Assembly: GCA_030272585.1 (NCBI GenBank)
Contig: BSYQ01000004.1
Span: forward strand, 62,001 to 126,000
Source of the DNA: Bryopsis sp. KO-2023
Taxonomy: Eukaryota > Chlorophyta > Ulvophyceae > Bryopsidales > Bryopsidaceae
Direction of reading: 5' to 3'
Length of the DNA stretch: 64,000 bases
Part shown: positions 13,387 through 23,838 of the stretch, in pieces
Layout: every line of letters starts with the position of its first letter
Position numbering within the stretch: the stretch's first letter is position 1
The notes under the pieces: generated by a model
Told to the model about the DNA's origin: nothing
Seen by the model: the letters and a program-made list of their open reading frames with translations, nothing else
Databases searched by the model: none
Made by a program: the position numbers and the translations under genes

Positions 13387-16263
13387 ATGATCGTGAACGT
13401 GAAATGGGGAAAGGAAGTCTTCAAAGAAGTGGAAGTCGATATGGACCAACCTCCCCTGGTGTTCAAAACGCAACTCTACACGCTTTCGGGCGTCCCTCCC
13501 GACCGCTGCAAAGTTATGGTCAAAGGAAAACTGTTGGGTGATGAGACATGGACAGGCGTGAAACTCAAAGAAGGCCAGCAAATGATGATGATGGGCTCCC
13601 CAGACGCTGTTCCCGTCGTAGCCCCCGAAAAGGCGCCTGTTTTCCTGGAGGATCTACCCGAGGAAGAACAGGATGCCGCCCCTTTGGCGGGATATGGTGC
13701 GGGTTTGAAGAATTTAGGGAATACTTGCTACATGAACTCGACGCTGCAGTGTTTGTACGCGGTCCCTGAGCTCAGGCGAGCTTTGCAGACGTACACGGAG
13801 CGGGGCAATCCTGCCGACCCTTCGGATCAATTGACCACCGCTGCCGCGGGGCTTTTCAGGGAGATCGACAGGAGTCGGACGTCTGTGCTTCCTGTGCGGT
13901 TTTTGTTGACGCTTCGTACAAAGTTTCCACAATTTTCCGAAACTGGGGAAGGGGGGATCTACAAACAGCAGGATGCGGAGGAGTGTTGGTCGCAAGTCGT
14001 GCACACGCTCGGGGAGAAACTGCAGGTGGAAAGCACTTCCAGTGGGACTTAAGTTCTTAAGCAAACTTCCATAATAATTATATTGTGTTTTCTTTTTTTC
14101 TTTCTTTCTTTCTTTATTCATTATTATTATTTTGTTTTTCTTTTGGGGGGGGGGACTATATCTGTGGCTTTCTTAACTTGCATGTACCAAACAAAGCAAA
14201 TTAGAATTGATTCAAATATAATAATTTTGAAAATGCATGGTTACTAAATCCAAGAATTTCCTGTGTGTTTGAACCATACAGGGTGGAAAAGATAGATCAG
14301 TTCCAGTGATTAAGGAGCTCTTTGGATTGGATTTTGAAACAGACCTTGTTTGCAAAGAAAGCTCAGAAGTCATTTTTGTGAGTATCTGAAATATTATTGG
14401 AGTGCTTGAAATGAAATCAAACATTCAAATCCCTGTTGTTTTTTGTTTCGACCTCCACACTTCACACTTTCATCGAGCTGAAACCAGTTTTATTTTTACA
14501 TCCTTGTGAGAATGAGCAACGTAAACCTGGGTGGTGTTAAGGGCTTTTTTTTCTTCTTTTTCTGGCCAAAGGTATGAAATAAATGTCTAGGCATGTTGCT
14601 TGTTACTCTTCGTTTTGGTGGTTGATTCAATAGACATCTATGGGAGCCAGCTGAGATTTTTTTTTCTCATTTTTTGGCTGTAGAATCAAACGAACTCCAC
14701 GAAACTGGTGTGTGTGATTCCGTTTTTTGGAGCGGTGGTGAATCACTTGCACGAAGGAATAGAGGAAAGCTTGAAGGCCGACCGAGAGCAGATTTCGGAA
14801 GCTTTGGGCAAGAATGTGTTGTTTGAGGGGACCTCTAAAATCACGCGATTGCCCCCCTATTTGGTCGTTCAGATGGTTAGGTTTTACTACAGGAGGGACA
14901 CCCAGCAAAAGGCAAAAATCCTGAAAAAGGCAAGTGAATTGCCGCAAGAATCCAGGACCCTTTTGTTTTTTTTTTTCTTTTTCTTATTTTGAATAGAAAA
15001 TTTTGGGGGGAGTATGCCAGTTGGGAGCAGGACAAATAGCATGAATACACATACACATCCCCCTTAGAAATTCCCAAAAAAAAGAGTAAGCTGTTGGTGA
15101 AATGACACTTGCCCAACGATTGATGTCCGACGGAGCAGTTGTATTTTCCTATTTGAAATTGTCATAAAAATTTTAGGAAAGAATCCTTCACTCTTGTTCT
15201 TACGTAGTGTGGGCAAATCGATAATTTTCTGAGTTGAAAGTCAAATTTGACCTCAAATAGGGGGAAAAATTGAAATATTTCTGTGTGTGTAGATTCCATT
15301 CCCGGAGACATTGGACACTTACAAGTTTTGTTGCGAAGAGCTGCAGTCCAAATTGGATGGCCCCAGGAAAAGAACTGAACAATTAAGGGAGGCTGAAATT
15401 GCTGCGAAGAATCCTTCAAAATCTGAGCCAAAAAATGGCGATGAAAATGGTGCTGGAGTTTCTGGGTCAGGCGAAACTCAGGTATGCATGAAAGCAACAC
15501 GATTTGCAAGTTTACATAACTCGAGGAAAAGGGGCAACAAAACGCTGCTTATTTTCTCTTGTCGTGTTGAAACATTTTGAAAAGAACCTTTTTCCTGGTG
15601 AGAAGAGAATACTTTTGACCGTACATGAATATGGACCATTTGATATTTCAATCGATTGCTTGGAATGTGACGACATTCTTTTGTCGGCAGGATGGCGATG
15701 GGGATACAGTCATGGGTGAAGGCTCTTCCTCGATATCACCCGTTGTGGATGGAACCATGACAGGTAATATTTTTCTTGCAGATACCTGGAAAAATTGTAA
15801 AACCCTTCTATGTTTCCAAGGTTTTTGAAGTCAAAGCCAATTGCTATTCCAACCAGAATCAGGAACCTCTTTCCAAATTTGGAAAGAAGGAGACTTTCAA
15901 GAAACACTCTGTCGTCAGACAGAGGGACCTCCTCTCTTCTCCTTTCGATCAGAATTTGCCAAAAAGTGTTTGTTTTTCGCCTGGCAAAACATGAAGCTTC
16001 TGGATGTTTCTTATTTCCCAGGGATGTACGAGCTGTTTGGTCTGCTTACCCACAAGGGCCGAAGTGCTGATTCCGGACATTATGTCGGATGGGTGAAAGA
16101 GCAAGATGGGCAATGGATACAGTTCGACGATGACACCATGATTCCTATGAAGAATGAAGACATAATGAAATTGAACGGAGGGGGGGATTGGCACATGGCC
16201 TACCTGCTTTTGTACAGAGCTAAAACAGTGGAAATGGAAGATGTGACCACCAAGGAATCATGA
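13387..16263 (+). CDS. UBP6: UBP6/USP14 proteasome-associated ubiquitin carboxyl-terminal hydrolase
   Basis: UBP6/USP14 binds the 19S proteasome through its ubiquitin-like domain and trims ubiquitin chains from substrates. Exons: 13387-14025, 14282-14377, 14684-14929, 15293-15481, 15691-15763, 16022-16263. They sum to 1485 nt (494 residues), the usual family length. Residues 1-75 form the ubiquitin-like domain (MIVNVKWGKEVF, TLSGVPPDRCKVMVKGK). The USP catalytic domain begins with the Cys box GLKNLGNTCYMNSTLQC, continues through QQDAEECW and LPPYLVVQMVRFYYRR, and ends with the His box GRSADSGHYVGWV and WIQFDDD. The catalytic Cys and His are present. The ATG at 13387 directly opens the ubiquitin-like fold. 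The third intron (14930-15292) starts with GC rather than GT. The linker in exons 4-5 is Ser/Gly/Glu-rich, as in other members. Confidence 0.96.
14091..14132. repeat. Pyrimidine microsatellite, TTTC followed by ATT units
   Basis: Tandem tttc copies followed by attatt-type copies in the first intron of the UBP6 gene. Simple-sequence repeat seen directly. Confidence 0.8.
14930..15292 (+). other. GC-AG intron of UBP6
   Basis: The exon ends ctgaaaaag and the intron begins gcaagtg, matching the known strong GC donor consensus AG|GCAAGT. The acceptor is tgtgtgtag before attccattccc. Reading across the join gives KILKK followed by IPFPETLDTYKF, which fits UBP6/USP14, so the GC donor is needed to keep the protein intact. 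Confidence 0.8.
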
Positions 16264-16622
16264 TAGCGCACCACTTACGCACAGTGGTCTTCATAGATTA
16301 ATCTTTTTTTTTTACCTTATGATGTGACAGGTGATGACTCATGGACGGGTGGGGGGAAAGAGAGTTGAATGAATGCTAACTGTATCGATCGTAAAAAAAA
16401 AAAGATTGTTGATGTCGGTAGGGTGGAGGGTTTTCTTTTTTTCTTTTCTTTTTTTTTTTGGGGGGGGGGAAGGTGCACATTCACATCTTGACTGAAACTG
16501 TTTCAAATATACGCACCACGGTTGGGAGTCCATGGATTTCTTGATTTGATGGAGATGGGTGGGAATGGCCATGAGCTTCATTTAGCTCTGCGTCTGGACA
16601 ATCATATCTATTTCGTGAAAAC

Positions 16623-17385
16623 ATGCCATCTGGTTTAGGAACTGGTATTGAAAGATGGGCTGAAAGATGGTCCTGCCAATCGCGGAAGATTGGTGTCCAA
16701 TTGAGCACAGTTTCCCTGGCAGAATGTAACCAACGTGGTACAGCCATCATATATGACTGCACATTCAAGTTCATGCTGTCCGATCGCATTCGTAAGGCAG
16801 ATGACCTTTGGCTTTTGATGACTCTTTGTGAGTTCTAACCCTTGTTCATGTAGACAGAACAGGGATATGTGCACATGGAAAGCTGCACATGTCCACATAT
16901 ATTTCCACCTGCCTTTGATAGAGAGGAAAAGCCAATTATCAGAACTCTTTTCAATGATATTTCTCTTCAATATTGCTTTCCTTTTCCCAGTTGGATTGGA
17001 AAGTCAAGTCAAGTTCTACAGCATCCAAGAAGGTACAACATGCTTTACAGTTTCTCCAATAAATAAAAAATATTGGCATTATTTTTTCCTCATTTAGAAT
17101 GAGCCCTCCCCCGACCTACAGGGTGTCACTCTTGGTAGTTCTTGGAAAAGCAGTGCGTACAACAAATTTTTGGTGGGCAATATGTTGCGGGATAAAAGTA
17201 TGGCAAAGATTCCACGTGTCAAGTCAATACCTACCACATACTTCTACCACCTAGAGTTGTACGTCAACCCATTCCAAAGTAACACGAAAGTTTACCTGAA
17301 ATCTAGCCCTCCCAGCACATTCAATAGGGTTGCTGGTGTAGATGAACTAGGAGCGACCTCAATAATGTCCGACCTGGAGTTGTGA
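16623..17385 (+). CDS. Unrecognised small multi-exon gene, or the end of one
   Basis: Open segments on the plus strand look exonic but match no family I recognise. Segment one starts at ATG 16623 (MPSGLGTGIERWAERWSC) and runs to a possible donor after 16827 (ttt|gtgagt). Segment two, about 16991-17031, sits between ttttcccag and gtacaac. Segment three, about 17097-17385, ends in a stop after SIMSDLEL and includes YNKFLVGNMLRDKSMAKIP and TTYFYHLELYVNP. My joins between segments one, two and three do not all keep phase, so at least one border is wrong or an exon is missing. No signal peptide or membrane segment is evident. It lies just after UBP6 and is convergent with the minus-strand gene at 17847. 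It could also be the 3' part of an alternative transcript. Confidence 0.35.
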
Positions 17386-17846
17386 TTTCTTGACATTCCT
17401 TTGGCACCAAGAAGACATAGATTGAATGAATTTACCTTTAGCTTATTTTTCCAAAACACCTAGTTTTTATTTAAATAGTTAGAGAAGGTGGATGCTCAAG
17501 ATTGAATTGTAGATTGAATTGTGGTCTGTGCTGGTTTTGAAGTCGGTTTGGAATCGCCATTCTTCGGTTTCTGTGATTCTACGGACAAGTGCATTTGCAC
17601 ACTCTCCAAAATAAGAAATTAAGTTCTACAAAATCCCTCCTGATCCCAAGAAAAGAAAAACAACCCAAAGTACAAAATGATGTACAAAGAATATTGGCTT
17701 TATCCGTTTGTCACTATGCATCCTGATTTGTTGGCGTGGCGTCAATCGCGTGGAATCCCTGAAAAAGAAAACGCTGCTCAGTGGAGATAAATCCAACGCA
17801 ATCCCGTCTTGTCGGGCAGGTACAACGATCACAATAAAATATGGAC
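17386..17846. other. Convergent spacer, no gene recognised
   Basis: Separates the plus-strand candidate ending at 17385 from the minus-strand gene whose stop is at 17847. AT-rich, with no recognised motif. An open frame on the minus strand at 17626-17832 has a hydrophobic C-terminus but no support from splice signals. Confidence 0.35.
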
Positions 17847-19423
17847 TCAGAGCGAAAAGGCGCTAGTACCCACATCATCGTGGTCTTGCTGGCGTTTTTG
17901 CCTTTCCCACTGAAGATGCATGTGGAGATGTCTAATCCCCTTAAGAATCGTCCAAGGGATGAAAAACATGTCCAGACTGTGCTCAGCTAGAACTTTCACA
18001 AGCGGGCACGTTATCACTCTGGCTCCCACCGCCACAAGGCCAATAGGTCCACATCCTTGTGGACGAATTGCAGGCAGTTCAATTCTCTCTGAACGTACAC
18101 ATAAAAGAACCGTCTTGCACTTGCAGTACATGAGATCACAGGGTGAAACTTTGTTTTTCACCAAGTGTAGAAAGAAAAAAATCTTTTCAGCACTTGCCTG
18201 ATGCGTCTTGTGAGATTTTAGTGTACTTTCGAATGGTTACTCTCAGGATGCAGCGTACGTTTCTTCTTGCGCACAGGCGCATATGCCACGAAGCAGCAGG
18301 GTTGGATGTAACTTCGTTCAACGTTAATGCCGCTGGAGACGAGAGTATCAATCAATCCGCCAGCTATCCAAGAAAGGTGTTTATTTCAATTTGATGCATG
18401 GCAGGACAAGATCAGGAAGCACACAAGTGTGTTCGTCGAATTTTGCACAAATAAAGAGACTTCCTTGTTCACCTGCAGCGACCGTCGTGACCACCCCGTT
18501 TCTACACTTTTGCAGTCTTACCACCAGTCGATTGTTGCTTGGAAGGAAGCCCCTGCAAGGATAATTTTCGGATGCACAAGTCACCAATGATGTCTCCCCA
18601 TTGTATCAAATCGAGTGGTTTCTTCCACGACCGATAGTGTTAATGCTCAGCAGCCCAGGCCACTCCTACCACAAGAAATGAAATGGGTTTCAACTTACAC
18701 AGATAAGTTTTCACCAAAATAAGCTTCCCCATCTAAGAAATCGCGCTGTGCTGTTGATGGCCCCACATCGCAGCCATCAATGGAGGCTACATGAGAAAAA
18801 CACCCAATCAGCCCACGTGTTTCTTGCTGCGGGTGGTCAACTGACACCGCGAACAAAAACAAGAGTGCGTCTGACGAGCTTTTGAGTCTTGCCTGTTATG
18901 CGGTATGCGCCGCCAACCACCAGTGAATCATCAGGCTTGGTCGCTTCGTGGACCACAACGTGCAACACTTCCGTCTGAACCACGGACACAACAATATTAC
19001 ACCTTACACAGGCTAGTCTCCACAAGAAAAAATGAATATGTAGAAAAATACATATTTTTATTTCCATGCCCATCAAAAAGGTGTGATTGAAATAGATGGG
19101 CTGATATCTTCGTAACGATTCATTTTATTGGGGAATGAAGACTCCTGTCTTCCACAGCGGTTAACTGTCTGCGCACTGTGGCGCCAGCCCGCGACAGTTT
19201 CTGTAACGGTCAGCCAAGGGTCAACCAACAACCGAGTTGCATGACCCGCGTACCATATGAGCCACAGGAAGCAAAAAACCAATACGCCGGGGTCCAAGCC
19301 TTGTGTATGAAGAGTTTGGCCAGGTGCTGTTCTGTGTGGAGCTTGTGACCAGAGTGTTCTTTTTGGATTTGGAGAAGACGTTGATTTCGATTTATGTGGA
19401 GGCCCGTGCTGTAAAACGGCCAT
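17847..19423 (-). CDS. Unrecognised multi-exon membrane protein
   Basis: Minus-strand gene beginning MAVLQHGPPHKSKST at 19423. A polar Ser/Pro-rich stretch leads into one clear membrane segment (GVLVFCFLWLIWYAG). The next plausible exon, about 18840-19010, reads NIVVSVVQTEVLHVVVHEA and then VVGGAYRITGKTQKLVRR. Exon 18699-18786 contains IDGCDVGPSTAQRDFLDGEA, flanked by good AG and GTAAGT signals. A short exon follows near 18522-18553. The last exon, ending at the stop at 17847, has a hydrophobic part (GPIGLVAVGARVITCPL), then MFFIPWTILKGIRHLHMHLQ and a basic/acidic tail. The order of a membrane anchor, a soluble domain and a second hydrophobic region loosely recalls organelle-membrane proteins, but no family was recognised. 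Several joins are unresolved. Confidence 0.45.
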
Positions 19424-20295
19424 TATGAATGATCAGATAGTGCATCTAGGCCGCCACCAAAGGGGAGAAACTGTTCAGGGCTCAGTCCAAACACTTCATC
19501 TTCATCAAAAGAATATTGAACTCTTAGGGAAGATCAGCCTGTTATCCCATGGCGGCCCTAGAAACGTCTTGTCGCCTCAGTTATTTTTTTTTTTCCGCTA
19601 CACCGAGCAACTTGACAGCAAATCTTTTGATTCAAAGAGAAAACCAGAATCTTTCATATTGGCATGTGGTGTGGGACTTTTGATGGCTGGTTCGAATGGA
19701 GATCTAACTTTCTTCCTAGTTGCTCTGCATGATGGGAGGTGATGACCTCCATCATAATTATTGGTTGCTGGTCGGCCATTGGCCATTGTGTTGTCCACTG
19801 TGCTGAAGCACATGAAAATGATCCTTTCAATGCGAACAGGCAAGGGGAGATGAAGAGGCCTGGATTGCCCCGAATTTGTTTCCTGACGTGAAATGGCCAC
19901 TTTTTTTCGGTTTTAATGTGTGCGCTGAAGGGATTCTTTTTGGCGATTCTGACTGTGACCTGCGCACACGCTCGCAAGGGATGGCGGACCTTGGAAAACG
20001 AGTGGGGTTGAAAAGAGGGGGTGTGTGTCGAACTTGAGTTTTCTGTGGGGATGAAGCGTGACGTCCTGCGTCATTACTAATTGGGTAACATTCCCAAGCC
20101 ACCCTACAGCGCAGACATTGAAGTTGCGAAGACCCATCCACCCCCGTAACTTTGCGGAGCCGATTTCCCAGCTATTGCCGTATACAACTGCACTTTGTCC
20201 GTCTCCCCCAAAGCGGCGCTCGTCGTAAAAGTCCCGAGTAAAGAGTATAGCTTTGCGCTTGTTGATCGAGCGGTCGCTTGGAACTCTCCAGAATC
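19424..20295. other. Divergent spacer upstream of the 14-3-3 gene
   Basis: Lies between the leftward gene starting at 19423 and the 14-3-3 ATG at 20296, so it should contain both promoters. It also holds the antisense LSU-rRNA relic listed separately. No coding frame is convincing. Confidence 0.45.
19485..19548 (-). other. Degenerate organellar LSU-rRNA fragment (domain V core)
   Basis: On the minus strand 19548-19518 reads gggataacaggctgatctt and then ccctaagagttca, the highly conserved peptidyl-transferase region of organellar/bacterial large-subunit rRNA. From memory it differs from plant plastid 23S at about three positions over 32 nt. The next stretch, ending gaagtgtttgg, resembles the expected rRNA continuation with an insertion. 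Beyond it similarity fades on both sides. It is a short nuclear copy of mitochondrial or plastid rDNA, not a functional rRNA gene. Confidence 0.6.
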
Positions 20296-22280
20296 ATGGC
20301 AGACTCGTCGGTGGACCGGGAAGAATGCGTGTTTATGGCTAAGTTGGCCGAGCAGGCCGAGCGGTACGATGAGATGGTGGAAGAGGTTCGCAAGATTGCC
20401 AAGATGGTTCAGGACCAGCAGCTCTCCGTCGAGGAGCGCAACCTGCTCTCTGTGGCGTACAAGAATGTGATTGGGTCTCGACGAGCTTCTTGGCGCATCG
20501 TTTCGAGTATCGAGCAGAAGGAAGAGAGTAAAGGCAATATGGAGCACGTCGAGCGCATTCAGAAGTACCGCGGAGTGGTAAGACTGCGTCGTTTGGCCAC
20601 GGGGGTAGCTCGGGAAGGGAGCGGGTGCGGTTCCTGATCCAAAGTGTCGTGTCGATGGGTGCGCTCTTGGCGTTTGCTTCGCTACTTTGAGCGTTTCGTC
20701 GAATCCCACGTGAAATTTGTAGTCACTTGGCTCCGAGAATAACCCGCGCTTCTTCCGAGTGGGTGGGTGGGGGGAGCTGGCCAGGCTTTTGGTCTCGATT
20801 CGTGAAATTGGTCTGGCGGGTTTTCTCTCTTTTTTGTTCTTTTCCCCTCGGAAGGGCGGTCAACTCTTTGCTTCTCCAACGTCAACCAGATCTGCCCTCC
20901 TGCCTTCCAGCACCTTTTTTCCACCTCCCCCTTGCGCCCACGAGTTCGTTTTTTTCCTTCTCGGAGTGCCATCAATAGAGATCCTCTCGTTATGCGTTCG
21001 CCAGCACGCGCCCCCTCGTTTATCTGTCATCTCGAACCAAGACGCAGCGACGAATTACCTGATGCGGAACCGTGCGGAACCCTGACGACTTGTCTCGCCG
21101 CTCATCCCTTTTTTTGACCTTCCTTCAGATCGAGAAGGAGCTGACCGAAATTTGCGAGAGCATATTGACCCTTCTGGACGAATACCTCGTGCCCGCGGCT
21201 GAGACTGGCGAGTCCAAGGTGTTCTACCTGAAAATGAAGGGAGACTACCACAGGTACCTCGCTGAGTTCAAAACAGCAAATGATAAGAAGGATGCTGCCG
21301 ACATGACCCTTAAGGCTTACAAGGAAGCCCAGGTAATATGACTGGAAACTCTCAACTCTGAAACCTCCTGGCTGGAAGAAAACAATGGGTTGCACACTGT
21401 TCAGAAGGGCTGCCCCCCTGTGGATGGGACTTCCTGAGGGGACTGAGAGTCTGACTTCACTCTCTACAATGAATGGTGTTTTTTTTTCTTTCCGGGAAGA
21501 TGGAGATCGAACAAAAGATCAAGCCCTCCTCTAAATTTGGAAAGGCGTATTGCCACAGCACACGGACTGTATTGAAAACCTTTTTATTTTGACCTGTGGT
21601 GGTTGATTGCAGGACCTTGCTCTGGTAGACCTTGCACCAACCCACCCAATCCGACTGGGATTGGCTTTGAATTTCTCGGTCTTCTACTACGAAATCATGA
21701 ACTCTCCTGAAAGAGCATGCCACCTTGCCAAGCAGGTAAAAAAAACCCACAAAAAAACGCCACACGAAAAGAAACCTGCAGTGGTGCCTCCTCAACCAAC
21801 ATCACAACCATAGCATGGTCTGGCAGCAAGTTATCTTTTTGGGTGGCTTTCTCTACGGTGATGTGTTCTCTTTTCCAGGCATTCGATGAGGCAATTGCTG
21901 AGCTGGACACCCTTGGGGAAGAATCTTACAAGGACAGCACACTTATCATGCAGCTGCTCAGGGATAACCTCACACTCTGGACAACTGATATGCAGGTATG
22001 TCACCTCTTGCTCAATTGTTGACCAGACAAGATGATGGTTCTCAAGATTCGTGCAGATTATTATCACGCCTATCTGGCTTTTTTGGGGGGGTTTCTTCGC
22101 CTGCCGGGGAATGCGGGTGGGTTCAAATTTTGTCAAGTTTTAATTTTTTTTGGGAGGAATGGAGGTGTGTCAAAATCGCTGCAAGAAGTAGGTCTAATTG
22201 TTTTTGGAATGCTGATCCAGGAACAAGATGGTGACAAGCCAGCCGCGGTTGAAGCGGCCGGCGAGACCAAGCAAGAGTGA
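20296..22280 (+). CDS. 14-3-3 protein
   Basis: 14-3-3 proteins are dimeric adaptors that bind phosphoserine/phosphothreonine motifs in many signalling and metabolic partners. Exons: 20296-20577, 21129-21332, 21613-21735, 21879-21995, 22221-22280, all GT-AG, total 786 nt (261 residues). Family signatures are intact: [84 protein letters not shown] and [10 protein letters not shown]. The phosphopeptide-binding Lys, Arg and Arg-Tyr positions are present. The variable tail, encoded by the last exon, is acidic and Ala-rich. The start ATG at 20296 gives [20 protein letters not shown], typical of plant and algal members. Single gene on its strand; regulation is not evident from the sequence. Confidence 0.97.
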
Positions 22281-23838
22281 AAAGAATTTTCCTTTTTTCT
22301 TTCTGGAAATCTTAGAGAGAAAAAGAAAAAAAAAAAAGTCCCAGAATTTGTGTCTTTTGTGTGTGAGTTTTGGAATGTAACTTCGCTCGTTCTGGTGCGA
22401 TTGGGTGGGTTTTTGGGGGGTCAGCGGCGACTTTCAAGGGTTTTTACTGTTTGCATGGGAAAGAGAAAGAAAGATAGCAAGAAAGAAGAGAGGAAGAAAA
22501 AATGCGGTTATGATTGTGAGTGGCATTGAAAAAGAAGAGAAATATTTTGCATGTCGAAAAGAAAGAGGAACAAAAAAAACAAAAACACCGAACTATGGGG
22601 TTGAGACTGGGGATGGCAGCAGTTTGGTCTGTCGTTTTTGGAAAAACAAGAGGAGAGAGAGAGAGTTTACGAGGGTAAAAGGGGCGGGAAGGTGAAAAAG
22701 GAAGAAAAAAAACGAAAAAAAGGGAATTAAAAAACTGAAATTAAACAAATTCCTTTTTCTTCGGTTATTTGCTGGCTTTTTTTGTTTGTCTTTTCTTTTT
22801 CTTTCCTTTTTTTTGTGACCGCTGAGGGGTTTTGCAAAACAAAGAGAAAAAAAAAAAAAGAAAGTTGTCCTTTGGGAGTCGCATTGATTTCATCCACAGC
22901 TTTTTTTTCCTTTTTTGGCTTCGCTGGCAGAATGTCGAGGTCCAGTTTGGGCTAGAGCTTGTGGCAAGTTCTTATATGTGTGTGTTTTGGTATGGAGAAT
23001 TGATATCAGTAGCACCTTCACTATTAGGGCGAACAACAAACAATGGATGGAGTCGTGTCTTATGGTCATGAGTGTAAAGTTGCCCGATGGGTAAAAAAAA
23101 AGAAAGAAACAAAAATGCAACGGAAAAGAGAGAGAAAAAGCAACTCATGCATATTCTTTTTTCTATTTTTGTGGTGTAGTTCTGGAGCTTTGATCTGTGT
23201 AATTGGAAGGCTGGTATTGTTGTCTATACATGATTCTAGAGTGGGTAGTAAGGAGAAGAAAAGTTGGGGTTGAGTGTGGAGCTCAAGATAATATTGCCAC
23301 GACAGAAAGCTATGGGGTGGGAACCACTGAGGGGGGGGGGATCGCTGTTGTCGATTGCTTGGAAATGGTATGGTTGGTGTGTAGGGGATGGGAGAGAGAT
23401 TTGTGGTGGGTGGAACAAGGCGATGGCTTAATCAAAGAGGGAAGCAGATCGCCTTGTAATGCTGTCTTTCTATTCTCCCGATGGTGCTACTCCCCTCTCT
23501 CCACATCCACTCAACAGCACAGTTCCTTATCCTTAAAGCAGAAACAAAATAAGAATAACTGGAAACCAAAAGCCCGAGTTCCGAAAGCGGATTGAACAAG
23601 TGAGAAAAGCTATGGCAGACCCGAGTGTCTGCCTGGGCTTGGCTGTGAGGTTCTTTGGCGAAGTGTAAAGTGTGATCGTTGGTGGAACAAGACCAGAGAG
23701 AGGGTTGATGTACGTGACGTCTTTCTCCCTGGATTGGGATTGGCCCACCACTCCATCACATCGAGCATCAAACTCCAACGTCCAGCACCACAAAATCAGC
23801 CCGGCCCCCCTTCCAAGCATTAAAAAAAGAACACCACT
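22281..23838. other. 14-3-3 3' flank and purine/pyrimidine-rich spacer
   Basis: Starts with the 14-3-3 3' untranslated region. Much of the stretch is strand-biased, with A/G-rich (22440-22720) and T-rich (22745-22815) tracts that create open frames of Lys/Glu/Arg-rich character by composition only. No conserved protein, RNA or repeat was recognised. The end, about 23690-23838, is the presumed promoter of the protease gene. Confidence 0.45.

Noticed and set aside
22405-22695. Lys/Arg/Glu-rich plus-strand frame after the 14-3-3 gene
   Set aside because: Arises from a purine-rich tract; no start context, splice signals or conservation.
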